Shown here in pieces: positions 37,152 through 49,666 of a DNA stretch of 64,000 nt (position 1 is the first letter of the stretch; each line of letters starts with the position of its first letter). Below the pieces are notes generated by a model. It ran no database searches. It worked only from the letters and a program-made list of their open reading frames with translations, and was not told where the DNA came from. The position numbers and the translations under genes were made by a program. This DNA comes from Eudorina sp. 2006-703-Eu-15 (taxonomy: Eukaryota; Chlorophyta; Chlorophyceae; Chlamydomonadales; Volvocaceae), in NCBI GenBank assembly GCA_003117195.1, contig BDSI01000171.1, positions 1 to 64,000 on the forward strand. Reading direction: 5' to 3'.

Positions 37152-40100
37152 ATGGATACAAGCAACGCTGACCCCGACATCGTGGAGGATACTGATTTCC
37201 TGGCGCTGCTGCCCGCGCAAGTGCTATTGGACCGTGTAAGGATTGCATGTCCAGGCTCGCGCGCGACAAATGCACGTGGAAACATCCGAACATAGGAACC
37301 ACCGGATCATACGACCGCGCCGGTCTTCCTTCCGGCCCAGGACGTGACGCCTTTGCACCACCCGAAGTCCGCCCACCTCGATGCCCCTTCCCGTCCCCGC
37401 ATGCACCTGTTGACGCTGCACCCATCCTGCCGGCTTCCCGTGCGACGCGCGTCCTGTTTGCCGGCAACCCACATCCGCACCCGCCTCTGCTCTCCCAAAG
37501 CCCCCGACTCCCGCACCCGCCTGGCGCAGGTGCATACCAGCAAGGCCATGACGTGTCACGGTGTCAGCAAACTCGTGTCAGCGCCATCCCTGGTGTCCCT
37601 CCGAGATCCCCCTGATCGCGGGCCTCCAACAGAGCCCCGCCCCCCTTCGTCGCCTAATCCCCCCTCGGGGCATGTCTTCCCCCCTAGCACCCCGCCAGTG
37701 CCCTGTCCCGCAGCCCAGCCCGTGTGCGACCCCTCACACACCTGTAGCCGTACATCAGGCCCGGCGAGATATGTAACGACACACACACACACCCCTTGCC
37801 CTCTCCGGGTTTCTTATTTAAACACTCCCCCTTTGCCCTCCCTTGCCCTCCCGCGGCCCCCTCCTCCACTCCCGCCCCGGGGGACCCCCAGGTGTTCCCT
37901 CGCTTGAGCCCATCCGAGCTGGTGAGGCTGGGCAACTGCTGCCGGGCCCTCCGCGCCGCCGCCTTCGCCGACGACGTGTGGCGGCCTCGCTGCGAGGCGC
38001 TGGGCTGGGGCGGTTTCCCGAGGGGAACCTCATGGCAGGTACGGAACTCTACGGTACGGCAGGCATGGGAGGGGTGTGGGCGGGAGCCGTGTGGCGGCGT
38101 CGGGTTCGCTGGCTTCGGAGCAACGGCCGGATGTGGTGGCTTCGTGGCAGCGGTCAGAGGCCCGGGGGTTCAGCGGGTGAGGTGGGGCCGGCGGGGCGGG
38201 CGATGGCGATAACCAAGCAGCGGCAGCTATCCACTTTCGAGATCGAGGATGGGGGGGAGCTTGAGGTGGTCTTCGGAAGACGGAGGGACGCCGGCGCTTG
38301 TGTGGGGCACTGTATGGTGGCCAGATAGCAAGGGGGGGAGGGCGGCGGAGCGGATCCGCCTCCCCGGGCCAGCACCCGGTACCCCACCCGCCCGACTGGG
38401 CCGCACCCTGGAGTTCACCCCGACGTTGGATGTCGGATGTTGGATGTCGGATGTCGGATGTTGGATGTCGGATGTTGGATGTCGGATGTTGGATGTCGGA
38501 TGTTGGATGTCGGAGTTGGCACTTTGCTCCCTCCCGCCGCTCTCACGCCCAACCTGCACACGGTCCACCCACTGCACCCACCCACTGCCTCCCACTGCGC
38601 CCCGCCCGCGGCCCCCCCTCCGGCCCCCCTCGTGCAGGCGGGTTTCAGCTCCCGGCGCCGTACGCTGTGTGTTGAGTGCGGCTCCCCCAGCCGCTACGTG
38701 TTCGCGCTGTTGGGATGCCGGCTGTGCGAGAAGTGCGAACACACCGTGAGAGGGCGGGAAGGAGGAGGGCGGGAGGGGGGGGACGGGAGGGGGTAGGGGG
38801 GGAGTTAAAAAGAAACAGAACAGGACAGGGGGGACGGGGGAGGGGCACCTGAGGGGCAGGGGAGGGCGGATGGGTCCCGCGCAGATGAGGGACCTGGCGC
38901 CCGGGGGGGGATGGGGACGTGCAGGAACCTGGACCTTGCACCCTGGACGGCCCCATCGGTGCCAACATCCACGACCGCCGAGCCGCTAGCTATCTCCTGC
39001 TTACCCACACACCTTTTCAACCTTACGACTACACCTTACCCACACGCCTTACCTACACCCATGCACACCTGCAAGCCTGCACACACACCCGGGCTAGGCC
39101 GGTGGTGGCGCGGCCCCTTCGTTCCATTGTTGGGTTGACACAATATCCATTGCAGGTTACTATGTTGGTCGCTGGTTCGTGCGAGGCGGGTTTCTTCGCA
39201 AACACCCGGGCTTAGGCACACTCCCCTTGCATGTCACGCTCTCCTGCTCCTCTGCCTGCCTACGAACACACACACACACCCGTACGCAGAGCCCCAAGTA
39301 CGGTCTCGTGACGGGCCTGGAGGCAGCGGAGCGGTACGGCGTGCCGTACGCAGCCCTTGCGGCGCTGCAGTCCCACGAGACCTGCCGTACCCGCTTCTAT
39401 CTCCGAAGCGCGGTTGAGGCGATTGCGCGGACCCGCGGGTCGGTGTCGTACGGCATGGACAGCGGAACTTCTTCGTCTTCTTCGGACGAGCAGAACGAGC
39501 GAGAGCAGGACGAGCAGGCGGTGGCGGGCGCACCCGCGGGGGCTGCCGAGTATGTCGGGACGGAGGAGGCGGAGGGCGCCGGTGAGCGGTCGGGGAACGG
39601 GCAGGGAAGCGGGAAAGGAGGAAGGATGGATGGGACGCGGGCTGCTGTCCGTTGGGGCGGAAGCCTACAGGGCTGGTGCCCGGGGGCGCTGCGTCATGTC
39701 ATCGTCCATCAGCCCTCCCCCTGCCCTCTGGCAGCCGCGCAGTATCAGTGTACATATGCCTACCAATTTCCTACCGTACATTCCCCCTGGCCTGCCCTCC
39801 CTATTCCGATGGCCGCTCGGTTCGTGGGGGCAGGCAGCAGCGGCACCGGCTCGGACGGCGAAGCGGGCGGTGGCGGTGCTGGTGGCCCTGGTGATGGCGG
39901 GGCGGGGGGCTCAGCGGGAGCCGACCGGCGGGCGCAGGAGAAGGCGGCGCGCAAGGCTGCCAAGAAGCTGGTAAGCGAGAGGGGGGGAGTATCGGACATT
40001 GGCAGAGAGGGAGGGAGGCGGTAGAGGGCGGATGTAGGAAATGGGTAGACATTTCAAACTGCGCTGCTGCAAGAGCGACGATCCGAAAAGCGACGGTTGG

Positions 40101-41579
40101 AAAATGTAGAGGGCGGGTAGGGGGCGGAAGTGTCTGGGCCCCGGGGAGAGAGGACGGGTATCAGCCGGTGGCGGGCTGGCCGCCGGCAGCCATGGCGGAT
40201 GGGTCCCCCCGGCGCACTACAGCGCTCGCCCTGCAGGGTTTCAGCGGGTTGGGCGTTCCAACGGTCTTGAAGGTGTAGTGCCTGATACTGGTACTCTTGT
40301 GTCATGCTGCTTGCACCGAGCTGCCCCCGTCCGCAACCCCGCCACTGCCACTGCCACTGCCACTGCCGACGACGCTTCCCCTGCTCCCCGCGGTGCGCCG
40401 GCCTCAGGCCAAGGAGGCCCAGCGGATGAAGCGGCAGCTGCGACATGAGCCCGGCGGCGGCGGAGGAGGAGGAGGAGGAGCAGGAGGAGGGGGACGAGGC
40501 CCGGGCGGTGGGCCCCGCGCCGGATACGGCCCCGCCCCCGCCCCCGCCCCCGCCCCTGGCGCCAGCTCACCCGGTGGCCGTCCGGGAGGCGGCGCGCAGC
40601 GACACAGACAGCAGCCGCAGCAGCCGCAGCCGGCGGCGGCGGCAGGGGGAAGAGTCGGCAGCGGCTCTACCCGGGGCAGGCGCAGAGGCGGGGTAGGTTT
40701 GGGGGGGGGAGAGGGAGTATAGGAAACTTGGGAGGGGTTCTAGGGTTGTGGGGGTGCCCGGACCGTCGAAGCAAGCACTGCCCGATGGAAGCCCTGGGAG
40801 CGCACTTCCCGCGATGCCGATGCCGGTGTGCGTGCGGTGGAAGGGCGCGGGGTGCTGTCCGTGGAAGTGCAGGTAGGTCCTGAAGGTGGTGGATGACGGA
40901 AGATGACGACCGGATAATGCTTCAAACGGATTACGGTTACCCGGTCGGTGTTATGCGGTGTACCCCTCGCCTTGATTGAGACCGGGGTCGCGAACCCTCG
41001 GGCGTCCTGTCCCATGCGGTGAATGGCCGGGCGCCCGCCGCTGACGTTGTCCGGGCCCCCCCCTTCCGGCCGGCCCGGCCCCGCTGGTGCTGGTGTTGGT
41101 GGCTTGCAGGGGGCGGCGGTGGGGACCAGCCCGCCCGGCTGTCGGCCGGTAGGGCCGTTGATGCTGCTGGTGCAGGTCGGTGGGTGGGTGGGTACGTGGG
41201 TGGGTGGGTACGTGGGTGGGTGGGTACGTGGGTGGGTGGGTACGTGGGTGGTGGCGGGTACCGTATGCGGGGGAAGGCACAGTGGACGGGGGCAAATGGA
41301 GGAAGGCCATCCGGGTCGCACTGGCGGGGCGGGGCTGGCGGACGTCGTGCCAAGCTGCCAACACGCAGCGGGGGAGGCGGCCCGGTCAGGTGGCGGGCCA
41401 CCGTCCTTACCGCTGCGCTGGAAGCCTGAAACGGCTGGCTGGTTCAACGCCCCGGGGGAAGTGGGGAGGTGGGGCCCCCAACAGCCCTCTGGGGAAGGCG
41501 CACGGGGGCCTTGCACATCGGGACCCGTGGTCGGTGCGCGCACCCGCACCCGCACCTGCACCCGCACCCGCACCTCCAC

Positions 41580-41613
<34 letters not shown>

Positions 41614-41760
41614 ACCCGCACCTGCACCTGCACCCGCACCGGCACCCGCACCCGCACCTGCACCTGCACCCGCACCTGCACCCGCACCTGCACCTGCACC
41701 CGCACCTGCACCTGCACCCGCACCCTGCACCTGCACCCGCACCTGCACCCGCACCTGCAC

Positions 41761-41794
<34 letters not shown>

Positions 41795-42547
41795 ACCTGC
41801 ACCTGCACCTGCACCTGCACCTGCACCTGCACCTGCACCTGCACCTGCACCTGCACCTGCACCTGCACCTGCACCTGCACCCGCACCTGCACCCGCACCT
41901 GCACCTGCACCTGCACCCGCACCTGCACCTGCACCTGCACCCGCACCTGCACCCGCACCTGCACCCGCACCTGCACCCGCACCTGCACCCGCACCTGCAC
42001 CCGCACCTGCACCCGCACCTGCACCTGCACCCGCACCTGCACCCGCACCTGCACCCGCACCCGCACCTGCACCCGCACCTGCACCTGCTAGTCTGTCCGG
42101 TAACACGGGGACCAGGCGGCGGTTCTGCGAATGGCACTCAGTCGCGGCGGTTCCCTGTCTGTGCCCTCGCCAGTCTCGCACGTTCCGGCGGGCTGGGGAG
42201 CGGGCACAGGAGGTCCACAGCACCCACCATCGCGCCCCCCTCCCCGTTCCCCATTCCCCGTCCTCGTCCACGGCCCTGCGCGCCTTCTCCACACCCAGGA
42301 AGACGGCGAGGGAGCGGCGCTGCCGCTGCCGCTGGAGGGTCAGGCGGCGCTGCTGCCGCACAGCCGCGGCCGGGGCGGACACGGGGGTGGGGGTGGCGGC
42401 GGCGGCAGTGGCAGCGGGGCGCCTGGCGGCGGGGTCAGAGGCGGGGGCCGGCCGGGGAAGCTCAAGAGCGGGTGGGCGGCGGAACGAGAGGCGCTGATGG
42501 CGGCGTGGGGGCAGTACGGGATAAGCGGCCTGGTGCTGGCCAGCTGA
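37152..42547 (+). CDS. F-box protein with Cys-rich (CxxC) module
   Basis: Probable substrate-recognition subunit of an SCF (Skp1-cullin-F-box) ubiquitin ligase. Seven exons, 37152-37235, 37892-38038, 38638-38745, 39290-39581, 39834-39970, 40408-40692 and 42299-42547, keep frame and give 433 residues. The F-box spans residues about 19-65, split by intron 1: LLPAQVLLDR/VFPRLSPSEL, then VRLGNCCRALRAAAFADDVW and RPRCEALGW. Exon 3 adds CVECG...CRLCEKC, a probable zinc-binding pair of CxxC motifs. Exon 4 gives KYGLVTGLEAAERYGVPYAA, the (K)Y.L(I/V)T..EA..RY signature found after such modules in plant and fungal F-box proteins. The C-terminal part is a basic helix (DRRAQEKAARKAAKKL / AKEAQRMKRQLRHE), Gly/Pro-rich sequence, and a conserved-looking end, WGQYGISGLVLAS. 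The substrate is unknown. The last intron carries a large minisatellite. Confidence 0.87.
37806..37829 (+). repeat. Dispersed motif family C copy (F-box intron 1)
   Basis: CGGGTTTCTTATTTAAACAC followed by TCCC. Confidence 0.55.
38424..38515. repeat. 7-bp tandem array (TGGATGT / CGGATGT), F-box intron 2
   Basis: About twelve alternating copies of TTGGATG and TCGGATG type units, about 120 bases before the exon 3 acceptor. Confidence 0.92.
39186..39209 (+). repeat. Dispersed motif family C copy (F-box intron 3)
   Basis: GCGGGTTTCTTCGCAAACAC followed by CCGG. Confidence 0.5.
40036..40072 (+). repeat. Intronic dispersed motif family A, copy 3 (F-box intron 5)
   Basis: AGGAAATGGGTAGACATTTC then AAACTGCGCTGCTGCAA, 65 bases after the donor. 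It is followed by a local repeat around GCGACGATCCGAAAAGCGACG. Confidence 0.8.
41541..42088. repeat. Hexanucleotide minisatellite (CACCTG / CACCCG), F-box intron 6
   Basis: About 90 copies of a 6-bp unit that switches between CACCTG and CACCCG, with a few variants (CACCTC, CACCGG). It lies wholly within the inferred intron 40693-42298. Because the unit is a multiple of three and lacks stops, five or six frames stay open for hundreds of codons. These are repeat artefacts, not genes. Confidence 0.95.
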
Positions 42548-45327
42548 TCGACTGCGCAGTAAGCGAGGGGCCGGGGAGGGGTGGGTTGTGGAAGCGTGCC
42601 GAAACACTCACACACTCACACACAACTGACAGGTTTGGGTCGGGCGGGTCTCTTACCTTCTTAAGCACACCTGGCCAAGGCAACTGACCAGGGCGCGGTC
42701 AACGGGAAACGACGACTACGACGACGCGGCTCGCGCATAGCCGGGACGACTGGGCATGGACTGCACCTCTTCTTCCCGAGCGCAGCGCGACCGCACGCTG
42801 TCCGCCACTGCCGATCTGGAGCAGTCCGACGAGAGGCTGCAGCAGACGGGGAAGAAGCCGCGGTCGGTAATACGGTCCGTCCGTTCGCGCGCGTGTGGTA
42901 CCTCCGTAGTTCGTCCTTTGCTGCCAGCTTTACATCGTGGTGGCGGCGCGGTTGCCTAGTTCGCCGCCACTACATCCGGTCGGTATGGTCATGCCGGTTG
43001 TATGGTAAGCATACCGGCACCTGGGGTTGGGCGGTTTTTTTTAAACACGTCCTGGTTGCGGGGATGTGGCCGGGTGGGTGGCAAGGGGCGGGGAGGGGGC
43101 CGGGCAGGTCGGCCGCTGCCGCCCTCGCCCCGGGGGGACCCACCCTGGTTGCGGGTTGTTGGGCGGCGGTCCGGGCTCGACCGGTGGGGGCGTGGAGCGG
43201 ATTGTGACCCCCCGCTGCGGGGATGGGGGGATCCACGGGGTGGGAGACAGGAGAACGCAGCGAGGGGCGGTGGCGAGCGCCCCGCAGCGGAATGGGGGTG
43301 AGCAGAGGTCTGAACGTTTTTAGCGATCTACGGTATGTCAGGACGTTTGCGCAGTTGTGTGGCTGGTAGTGCGTAGCGCGAGGCGACCCCCGTGGTGCCC
43401 CGTACACTGCCGGACGGGCAGTAGGTATCGGACCCGCGTCGCGGAGCCGCGTCGCTCAGACTCAGACTCAGACTGGGGGGACGGGGTTAGCTGTTGTCCA
43501 GATGGGGGACGCGGGCAGGTGTCATACGACGGGCAGGTTGGGTCCGGTCCGGTGCCGGCACGTCCGTTTCGGTGCCGTGTCACCTGCCAGAGAGCGCCGA
43601 GCTGTCGCCCCCGCGTTGATTATTAGGGGAAGAGGACACGAATGAACGGACGGATGGACGGACGGACGGACAGGGTGGATCGGCAAGTTACCAAGTAGCC
43701 ATGAAGACCTGGGCGGCTCTCCTCCGACCCGCGGCCCTCCGACCGCTCCGGCCCCTCGATCGACCGGTACACGCGACACGGTAGCGCCCGGCATCTTTCC
43801 TCGCAAGGGTCTTGCTTCTGGGGGGGGGCCCACGAGCTTGCTCAGCTGGCAGGGAGCGGCGGCGGGCTGCGGCGGCGACCAGGCTCCTCACTTCTCTGAG
43901 CGGTGCGCGGGGAAGGCGGTGCGGCTGGCTGGCGGGGCTGGCGCAGGTGGTGGGGGCAGCCAGCCAGCCGGCGTCAACCCAGAGTCACCCGAGCGACTCT
44001 TAGCTGACCGACCTCCTAGACGGAATGAGGACGGGGCGAGCGGTGCCGGTGACGGGAATCGCTCCTGTCTCCGGACGGGCGTCTTCATGGGTCTGAATGT
44101 CTGAATGGGTCGCGCTGTGCACGAACATTCAGTTGCTAGTTCTGAAATATTTGCGTGCGCAATAGACTGCCTGCCCTTGATAACTCGAACGCTCGAACGC
44201 TGCTCGTCCATTAGTGCAGACCTGTGCAAACCGAACCCATGTTGCAAGCCGGGCATAAGGTCGAGCTGCATGATGCCGAATGCAGCGGACAAATCTGTGA
44301 AGGTAACGTATCACCGTTCTTGCAAATATTGTAAGCCGCTGGCTCTTTGAACAACTGCAGCTTGCATAACAGGGCGGGTCAGAATCGAGACCAGGATTGC
44401 GACTCCACGTCGGGTCATATGCACACAAAATGTAGCAAATGCACTTGCAGCGGACTCAGGTCTCGATTAGGTATTAGGTAGGCGCCCAGCAGCGCTCGAC
44501 TACCTTAAGTCAGACGGTCGGTAAATGGTGACATAGCACTGCGGTTAGCCTTCCTGGGTAGCACAGGCCGATTGACCATTGACGCAACCGCTTAACTGAC
44601 GTCTGTCATACTGACAGAAACCGACGGCAACTGTAGGACAGCCGTTTGGTATCCAATTCGCGAACTCGGATCCATAAAAATGAATCATATTTCGATTACA
44701 GAAAGGATTCTACCATACAAGGGGCACACACAGCAATGGAGTGCGCGATAAAACGACGGGAACCACTTTGTCCCCTGCACTCCCTCCCTTTCCATCACGC
44801 AATCAAACGCCAACGAGACATATGCCCCAGCACCCAAACCATGTCAGCGAAGAATCCGATCGATGTCCCTGCGGCACATCCGACGGGCCCCCCTCCACTG
44901 CCGCATGTTGACCTCGGCGGCCTCGTTGACCGACCCCTCAACAGCTGCATTCCATCACAGACCATACACCACGGATCGCACCAAATCAACCGCGGAACGC
45001 GCGATATTGATCAAAGCCTAAACCGGCCACCCACGCCTCTCCGCGCTGCAAGTACCCCTCTCCCCCCGCCCCCCCAAAAACTAAATATCCCTTTCTATTC
45101 CGCCACCGGTGCTTGCGCCCCCCAAGCACGCCATACACGGAAACGAAGGTCATCGTGTCGGGGTCGGGGTCGGGGTCGGTGAGGGTCGCCGCCCGCAAAG
45201 CAGCACGGCAACCACCAAGAGCCGGCAAGACGCCGGGCACGCAGGCAGCCGGGTATCGTCACACACCGGATGCATCAACCCTAGAGAGGCCCCCCGCACC
45301 CATCCCGGCCTCGATGCGTCACTACAG

Positions 45328-45329
<2 letters not shown>

Positions 45330-45378
<49 letters not shown>
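45330..45378. repeat. CA dinucleotide microsatellite
   Basis: About 21 CA units, then a slightly interrupted CACGCACACACC tail. Confidence 0.95.
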
Positions 45379-47166
45379 CCCAAACCCACGCGGGCATTGG
45401 CTTCCCGCGGCTCAGCTTTTCTCCTTGCTAACACACACACAAACAAACTCACATGACCACAAGGCATGGTGCGGTCGTGCCGGCGGCAGCGCAGGCTCTG
45501 CACCCTGGGCAAACCGCCACACAAAATTCCAGCCGCAGCGGCGAGGTCAGGCCACCCCCCTCCCGGGGCCTCAGTCCCCCTCTTCCCCGGGGGAGCAACC
45601 GGCCCCGCGTCCTCACCAGCGGCTGGCAGCGCCAGGGCGACCGGCACCCACAGCGGGAGGCACCATCGCTGCGACGGAAGCCGTGCAGCCGTCAACCTTG
45701 ACCACGCGCTGCCGCACACACCGGGGGGACGGGACGACTATCTAGGGAGTCTCAAGAGACACACACACATACACACATACGCACGCAAGCATACACACAC
45801 AAATACAAATCCAGCCCACTCATCCAGCCGTGTGGGCATCGCGCATCAAACGAGCCGTGCGGCTGGGGGCCTAATCAGGCGAAGGAGGGAAGAGGCGGCG
45901 CGGTTACGTTGGCCTGACCTGACCTGGCCTGGCCTGGGGCAATGAGACGGGAGATTGACGCAAACGGTGCGCAGCCGGAGCCATGGCCCAAGTCTCGGCG
46001 GAACGAGCTTGGGTGCCCCTCGACTCGCCACCCGCCGCCGGGGGCCATTGCCTCGGCCCAACTGGAGGCGTGGAGGACACGATCCGCCGATCACTCACAG
46101 CAGCAGCACCCACTGAGGCGCAGGAGGCCGCAAACGGCGCCCCAGCGGCGTTCCGGAGAACTCTTCCTTTCTGTTAATACATCACATGCGGGGCAACCGG
46201 CACGGGGACTGTCAACGGGCTCCACGGTGCCGTACGTTTGCCGTAATGTCGTAGCGCTTGCAGCTACCATGGCGCCGGAAAGCATTATCCCCCTGCCATC
46301 TCTAGCAAACGGAGCCGTGGGCCCCTCCTCCCGACACCTCTCACCAGGGCCAAAGGGGGCCGTCCGCAAAGTCCGTACAACCTACAAACCGAATCAACCA
46401 CCTGCAGCGAGGATTCGAAGACAAGTGCCCGCCAGTGCCAGCGAATCGAGCACCAGTGGCCCTAGGTCGCCTAGGGGGGCCTAGGGGGACCTAGGGGAGG
46501 GGTCTGCAATCCACACCGGTCGTCGGCAGCACCGCTCTGATGTCCCTTGGGGTCCTGGACAGCGCAGGCGGTCAACCCCGTGGGGGGAGGATCCCGCGGG
46601 GACACCCCACTCCTGGACTCCTGGACGGCCCGCACAGGGGTGTGTGGCATACGGGTGTGTTTCCGGGCTCCTCGGCTGTGCCCCTTGCATGTCACGCACC
46701 CCTGCGCTGCCTGCCTACGAACACGCACACGAACACACACGCGGGGGCAACACATGGGCCCCACAGACACATCGCCGGTTCCATAAGACTGGTGCCGACG
46801 AGCACCACCGCAACCAACCGACTAACAACCTAACGGACTAACGACTTGTAGCTCAAATACAAGGACCCGGACTCAGCAGCGCCACCCATCCACGAATCCG
46901 CCGGCAGCCCGGCCACCTCCCGTCAGTCAGTCAGTCAGTGAGTGAGTCGGTGAGTCAGTCAATCGCCGTTGCTGACGTGTCACCATCAGCGGCCCTGAAC
47001 CAGATGCATCCCAGATGCCCATCCCTCCGAGAAAGTGATCTTTCCTGCCAGTGCGAGATGCAGTCTACGGTAATGATTGCCGAGAGGCCGGTGCAGGAGG
47101 AAAGCGCGCAACCCGGCGGAAAACGCGCAGCGTTGGCAGGGCGGGCGTTGTCAAAACTTTCGGCCG

Positions 47167-47230
47167 CCCGGACAACTACGACCCATTCGGTGACGACCCG
47201 TTCGCGGGTTCGCTGTCTTGGTTGACGTCA
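47167..47230 (+). repeat. Dispersed repeat family B, copy 2 (intergenic)
   Basis: CCCGGACAACTACGACCCAT, then TCGGTGACGACC, then CGCGGGTTCGCTGTCTTGGT. One frame reads PDNYDPFGDDPFAGSLSWL. The copy at 51743 keeps PDNYYSPFGDFSRVRCL, so the repeat may derive from coding sequence. Confidence 0.8.
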
Positions 47231-48727
47231 CCGGGCGGGGGATGTGTTAAAATAAACCGAGAGACACGACTTGGCGGGGGATGTGTGTGCGGTCAAATTG
47301 ATGCTCGCTGCACCGACCCGCTCGCCCGACCTCGTCACCGGCCTGATGCTCATCCTCGAACGCAACACACCGTCACCCAACCCCCACCACCAACACCACA
47401 CCAACACCACCGGCAACCAGTCATGCGGCAATGCCGAGTATGTTTCCAGGGGTTGCCGCGCTTTGCCCCCGACTGCAGCATGTCCTCCCGTCTGTCAACT
47501 GAACCCCCTTGTCAACCAACCTCCGGCCTCACTCCCTCATACCACCCCTCCCTCCGGAACCCGACTGCCCCCTGGAGCGATTGGGCGCGGGATGATGGAG
47601 GCAGGCCCGCTCGCCCAACCCTAACCAGGCGGCGGCGGGCGTCCGCTCTCTTCACTGCGGACCGGCAGCTGCGTTTGGCAGCAGGACAGTGCGCCGCTTC
47701 ACAACCAGTGGCGGGAGCCCGGGCCCCGGGTCACACCGCGAATACCCGCACTGAGGTCGCGCTGCAACGTGCCGTCACCGGAACTGCACGAGGGCGACCC
47801 CATTGCGGCACAAGGCCGGGCGCGCTCGGGGCTCGATCCGGGGGCGGTGGTGCCCGCCGCTCCCCGCGGGCGGCGGCGTGCTGCCCCAACCGTTGCCCTC
47901 ACCTCACCCGGCGGCACCCCCTGCACCCCCTCCTTCCCATGGATAAGTTGCCCGGTCTCGTCCACGCCGTCCACAACGGGACGGAAGACGACGGGGCGCT
48001 TTAACCGCCCAGCTCGCACACCCGACAGGGCGGGTCTCATATCTTAACGCACGCGACAGGCCGGCCGGCCTCGGCCGCGGCCCCTCGCGGCCCTTCCCCC
48101 CGGCGCCCTTCCCGCCACGAGCCACCGGCAGGGCCGCCCGGCCCGGGCCTCTATCGCAGCGGACGCGCCGCCAGTCCAGGCGCCACCGGCCCTAGCCCGG
48201 CCCAGCCACCCTTACTCCCTTAGCCTTATCGCCCTTTGGGGAGCCAGGAATGTGAAAGTCGACTGGCCGTCCTCGGGTGAGGCCGGCGGCACCCCCGCCA
48301 TGAACTAATGAAGGCTACACGGATGAAACAAGACGACATCCGAGGGAGGCAAGCACATCTTAATACACACAAACACACACATACAAATAGACCCAGGCGC
48401 CCAGCGCGCCTTCCGTCAGACCTGCCCCGTTCCAGCTGACCTGCCCCACCTACACGACCACCTCCACCTCCACCTAACACGAAACCAACACAGGCTTTCG
48501 CAATGATCCGTCTCTCGTATCAACGGCGGCAGATCGCAGCTCGGCGATGCCGTACTACCGTACATCATAGGTTTGAGTTTGAGGACCCCCGCGTTCATCT
48601 ATGTTCGAGGTCACAAAAGGAACAGACAGACAGACAGACAGACGTGACGAAAACACACACGCTCAAGTGTAAGTATGTGGGCCTGGGCGGGTCTGGGTGG
48701 GTTTGACATTCAACACACACGCCCAAC

Positions 48728-48758
48728 GGGCGGGTCTCTTCTCTAAACACACCCGCCC
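48728..48758 (+). repeat. Dispersed motif family C copy (hairpin form)
   Basis: GGGCGGGTCTCTTCTCTAAA then CACACCCGCCC. The ends GGGCGGGT and ACACCCGCCC are complementary, so this copy can fold into a short hairpin. Confidence 0.65.
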
Positions 48759-49205
48759 AATGGTCCCCTTAGATGCGAGTGTCCCCACGTAGCCGCTGAA
48801 GGAAGCGCCATCCCCCCTTGCGATGCGGGTATCCGGACATGCAGCTGCAGCTGCGGGGGCGCGCCGCACCCCGCGGAGCCGCCAGGCGGGGAGCCCGGGC
48901 CGGGGGGAGGCAGAGGTTTGGTTGGCGGCGATGGATAATCCACAGCCACGCCGCGAGCCAGTCAGCTCTAGGGATGCCGGGTAGGAAGGCCACGTCAGCA
49001 GTATGCCGGCCGCCGCGAGCAGCGGGCAGCAGCAGCAGCAGCAATGGAAAGTGCGGGGGATGGAATGGCATCCGTCGTGGTGGCGGCGAGGTGGACGGGC
49101 ACTCGGGCAGGGTGGACCAAGTCATTGGGGCGTCGAATGCCGGGGAGGGGCGCTGCGGCGACAGGGATGGCGACGGTATCGACTATCCGATGTCCGCCTC
49201 GTAGG

Positions 49206-49278
49206 CTGGTAGGCTGGTTGGATGGCTGGCTGGCTGGTTGGCTGGCTAGCTGGCTGGCTGGCTGGTTGGATGGATGGA
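49206..49278. repeat. GGCT/GGTT microsatellite
   Basis: About 17 imperfect four-base units (GGCT with GGTT and GGAT variants) in intergenic DNA near the 3' end of the kinase gene. Confidence 0.9.
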
Positions 49279-49666
49279 TGCTGTCCTCGCCTGAACCTGG
49301 GGGGCGTCAACGGCACCGCCAGTGGCGCTGACGAGTCTGGCAGGTGGTGCTCAGATGGGATGCGCTCTGCGCTCTGCCGCTGCGGACCTGCCTCCGCGCC
49401 GCCCCCGCGCCACCGCAGGTCTCCAGGGCTCTACGCGCCCCCCTCCCCCCACCCACAGCTGTGGCTCTTCCCACACAACTAATGCAGTGCGGTCCGCCGC
49501 CCGGCCGGGCAGCAGCACGTGCCGGGGGCAAAATGTTGATGAGGGGCAACCGGGGGTGTCGCCTGGCAGTTGGCCGGCGCCCCCTCGGTCCCCGTCCCCT
49601 CGGTCCCCGTCCCCCACCCCCCGACCTCCTCCCGCGTCCCCTCGGTCCCCGTCCCGCCGCAGTGTC

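Larger units (their letters stand above)
42548..49666. other. Intergenic region between convergent F-box and kinase genes
   Basis: About 7 kb with no gene I can support. It contains family C motifs (42641-42670, 48029-48054, 48728-48758), a family B copy (47167-47230), GGAC, CA, CAGT, ACAG and GGCT microsatellites, and degenerate CACACA-rich tracts at 45.7-46.8 kb. A short frame at 42756 (MDCTSSSRAQRDRTLSATAD) ends near a GTAATA donor-like site but has no partner exon. A long open frame at 47051-48004 crosses a family B repeat and is not credible as a protein. Confidence 0.6.

Noticed and set aside
40740..42687. Very long open frames (220-554 codons, both strands) across 40.7-42.7 kb
   Set aside because: They are created by the stop-free hexanucleotide minisatellite; the real F-box frame skips this interval as an intron.
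47051..48004. A 317-codon plus-strand frame
   Set aside because: It runs through a family B dispersed repeat and Pro/His/Arg-rich sequence, with no domain, no conserved motif and no splice partners.
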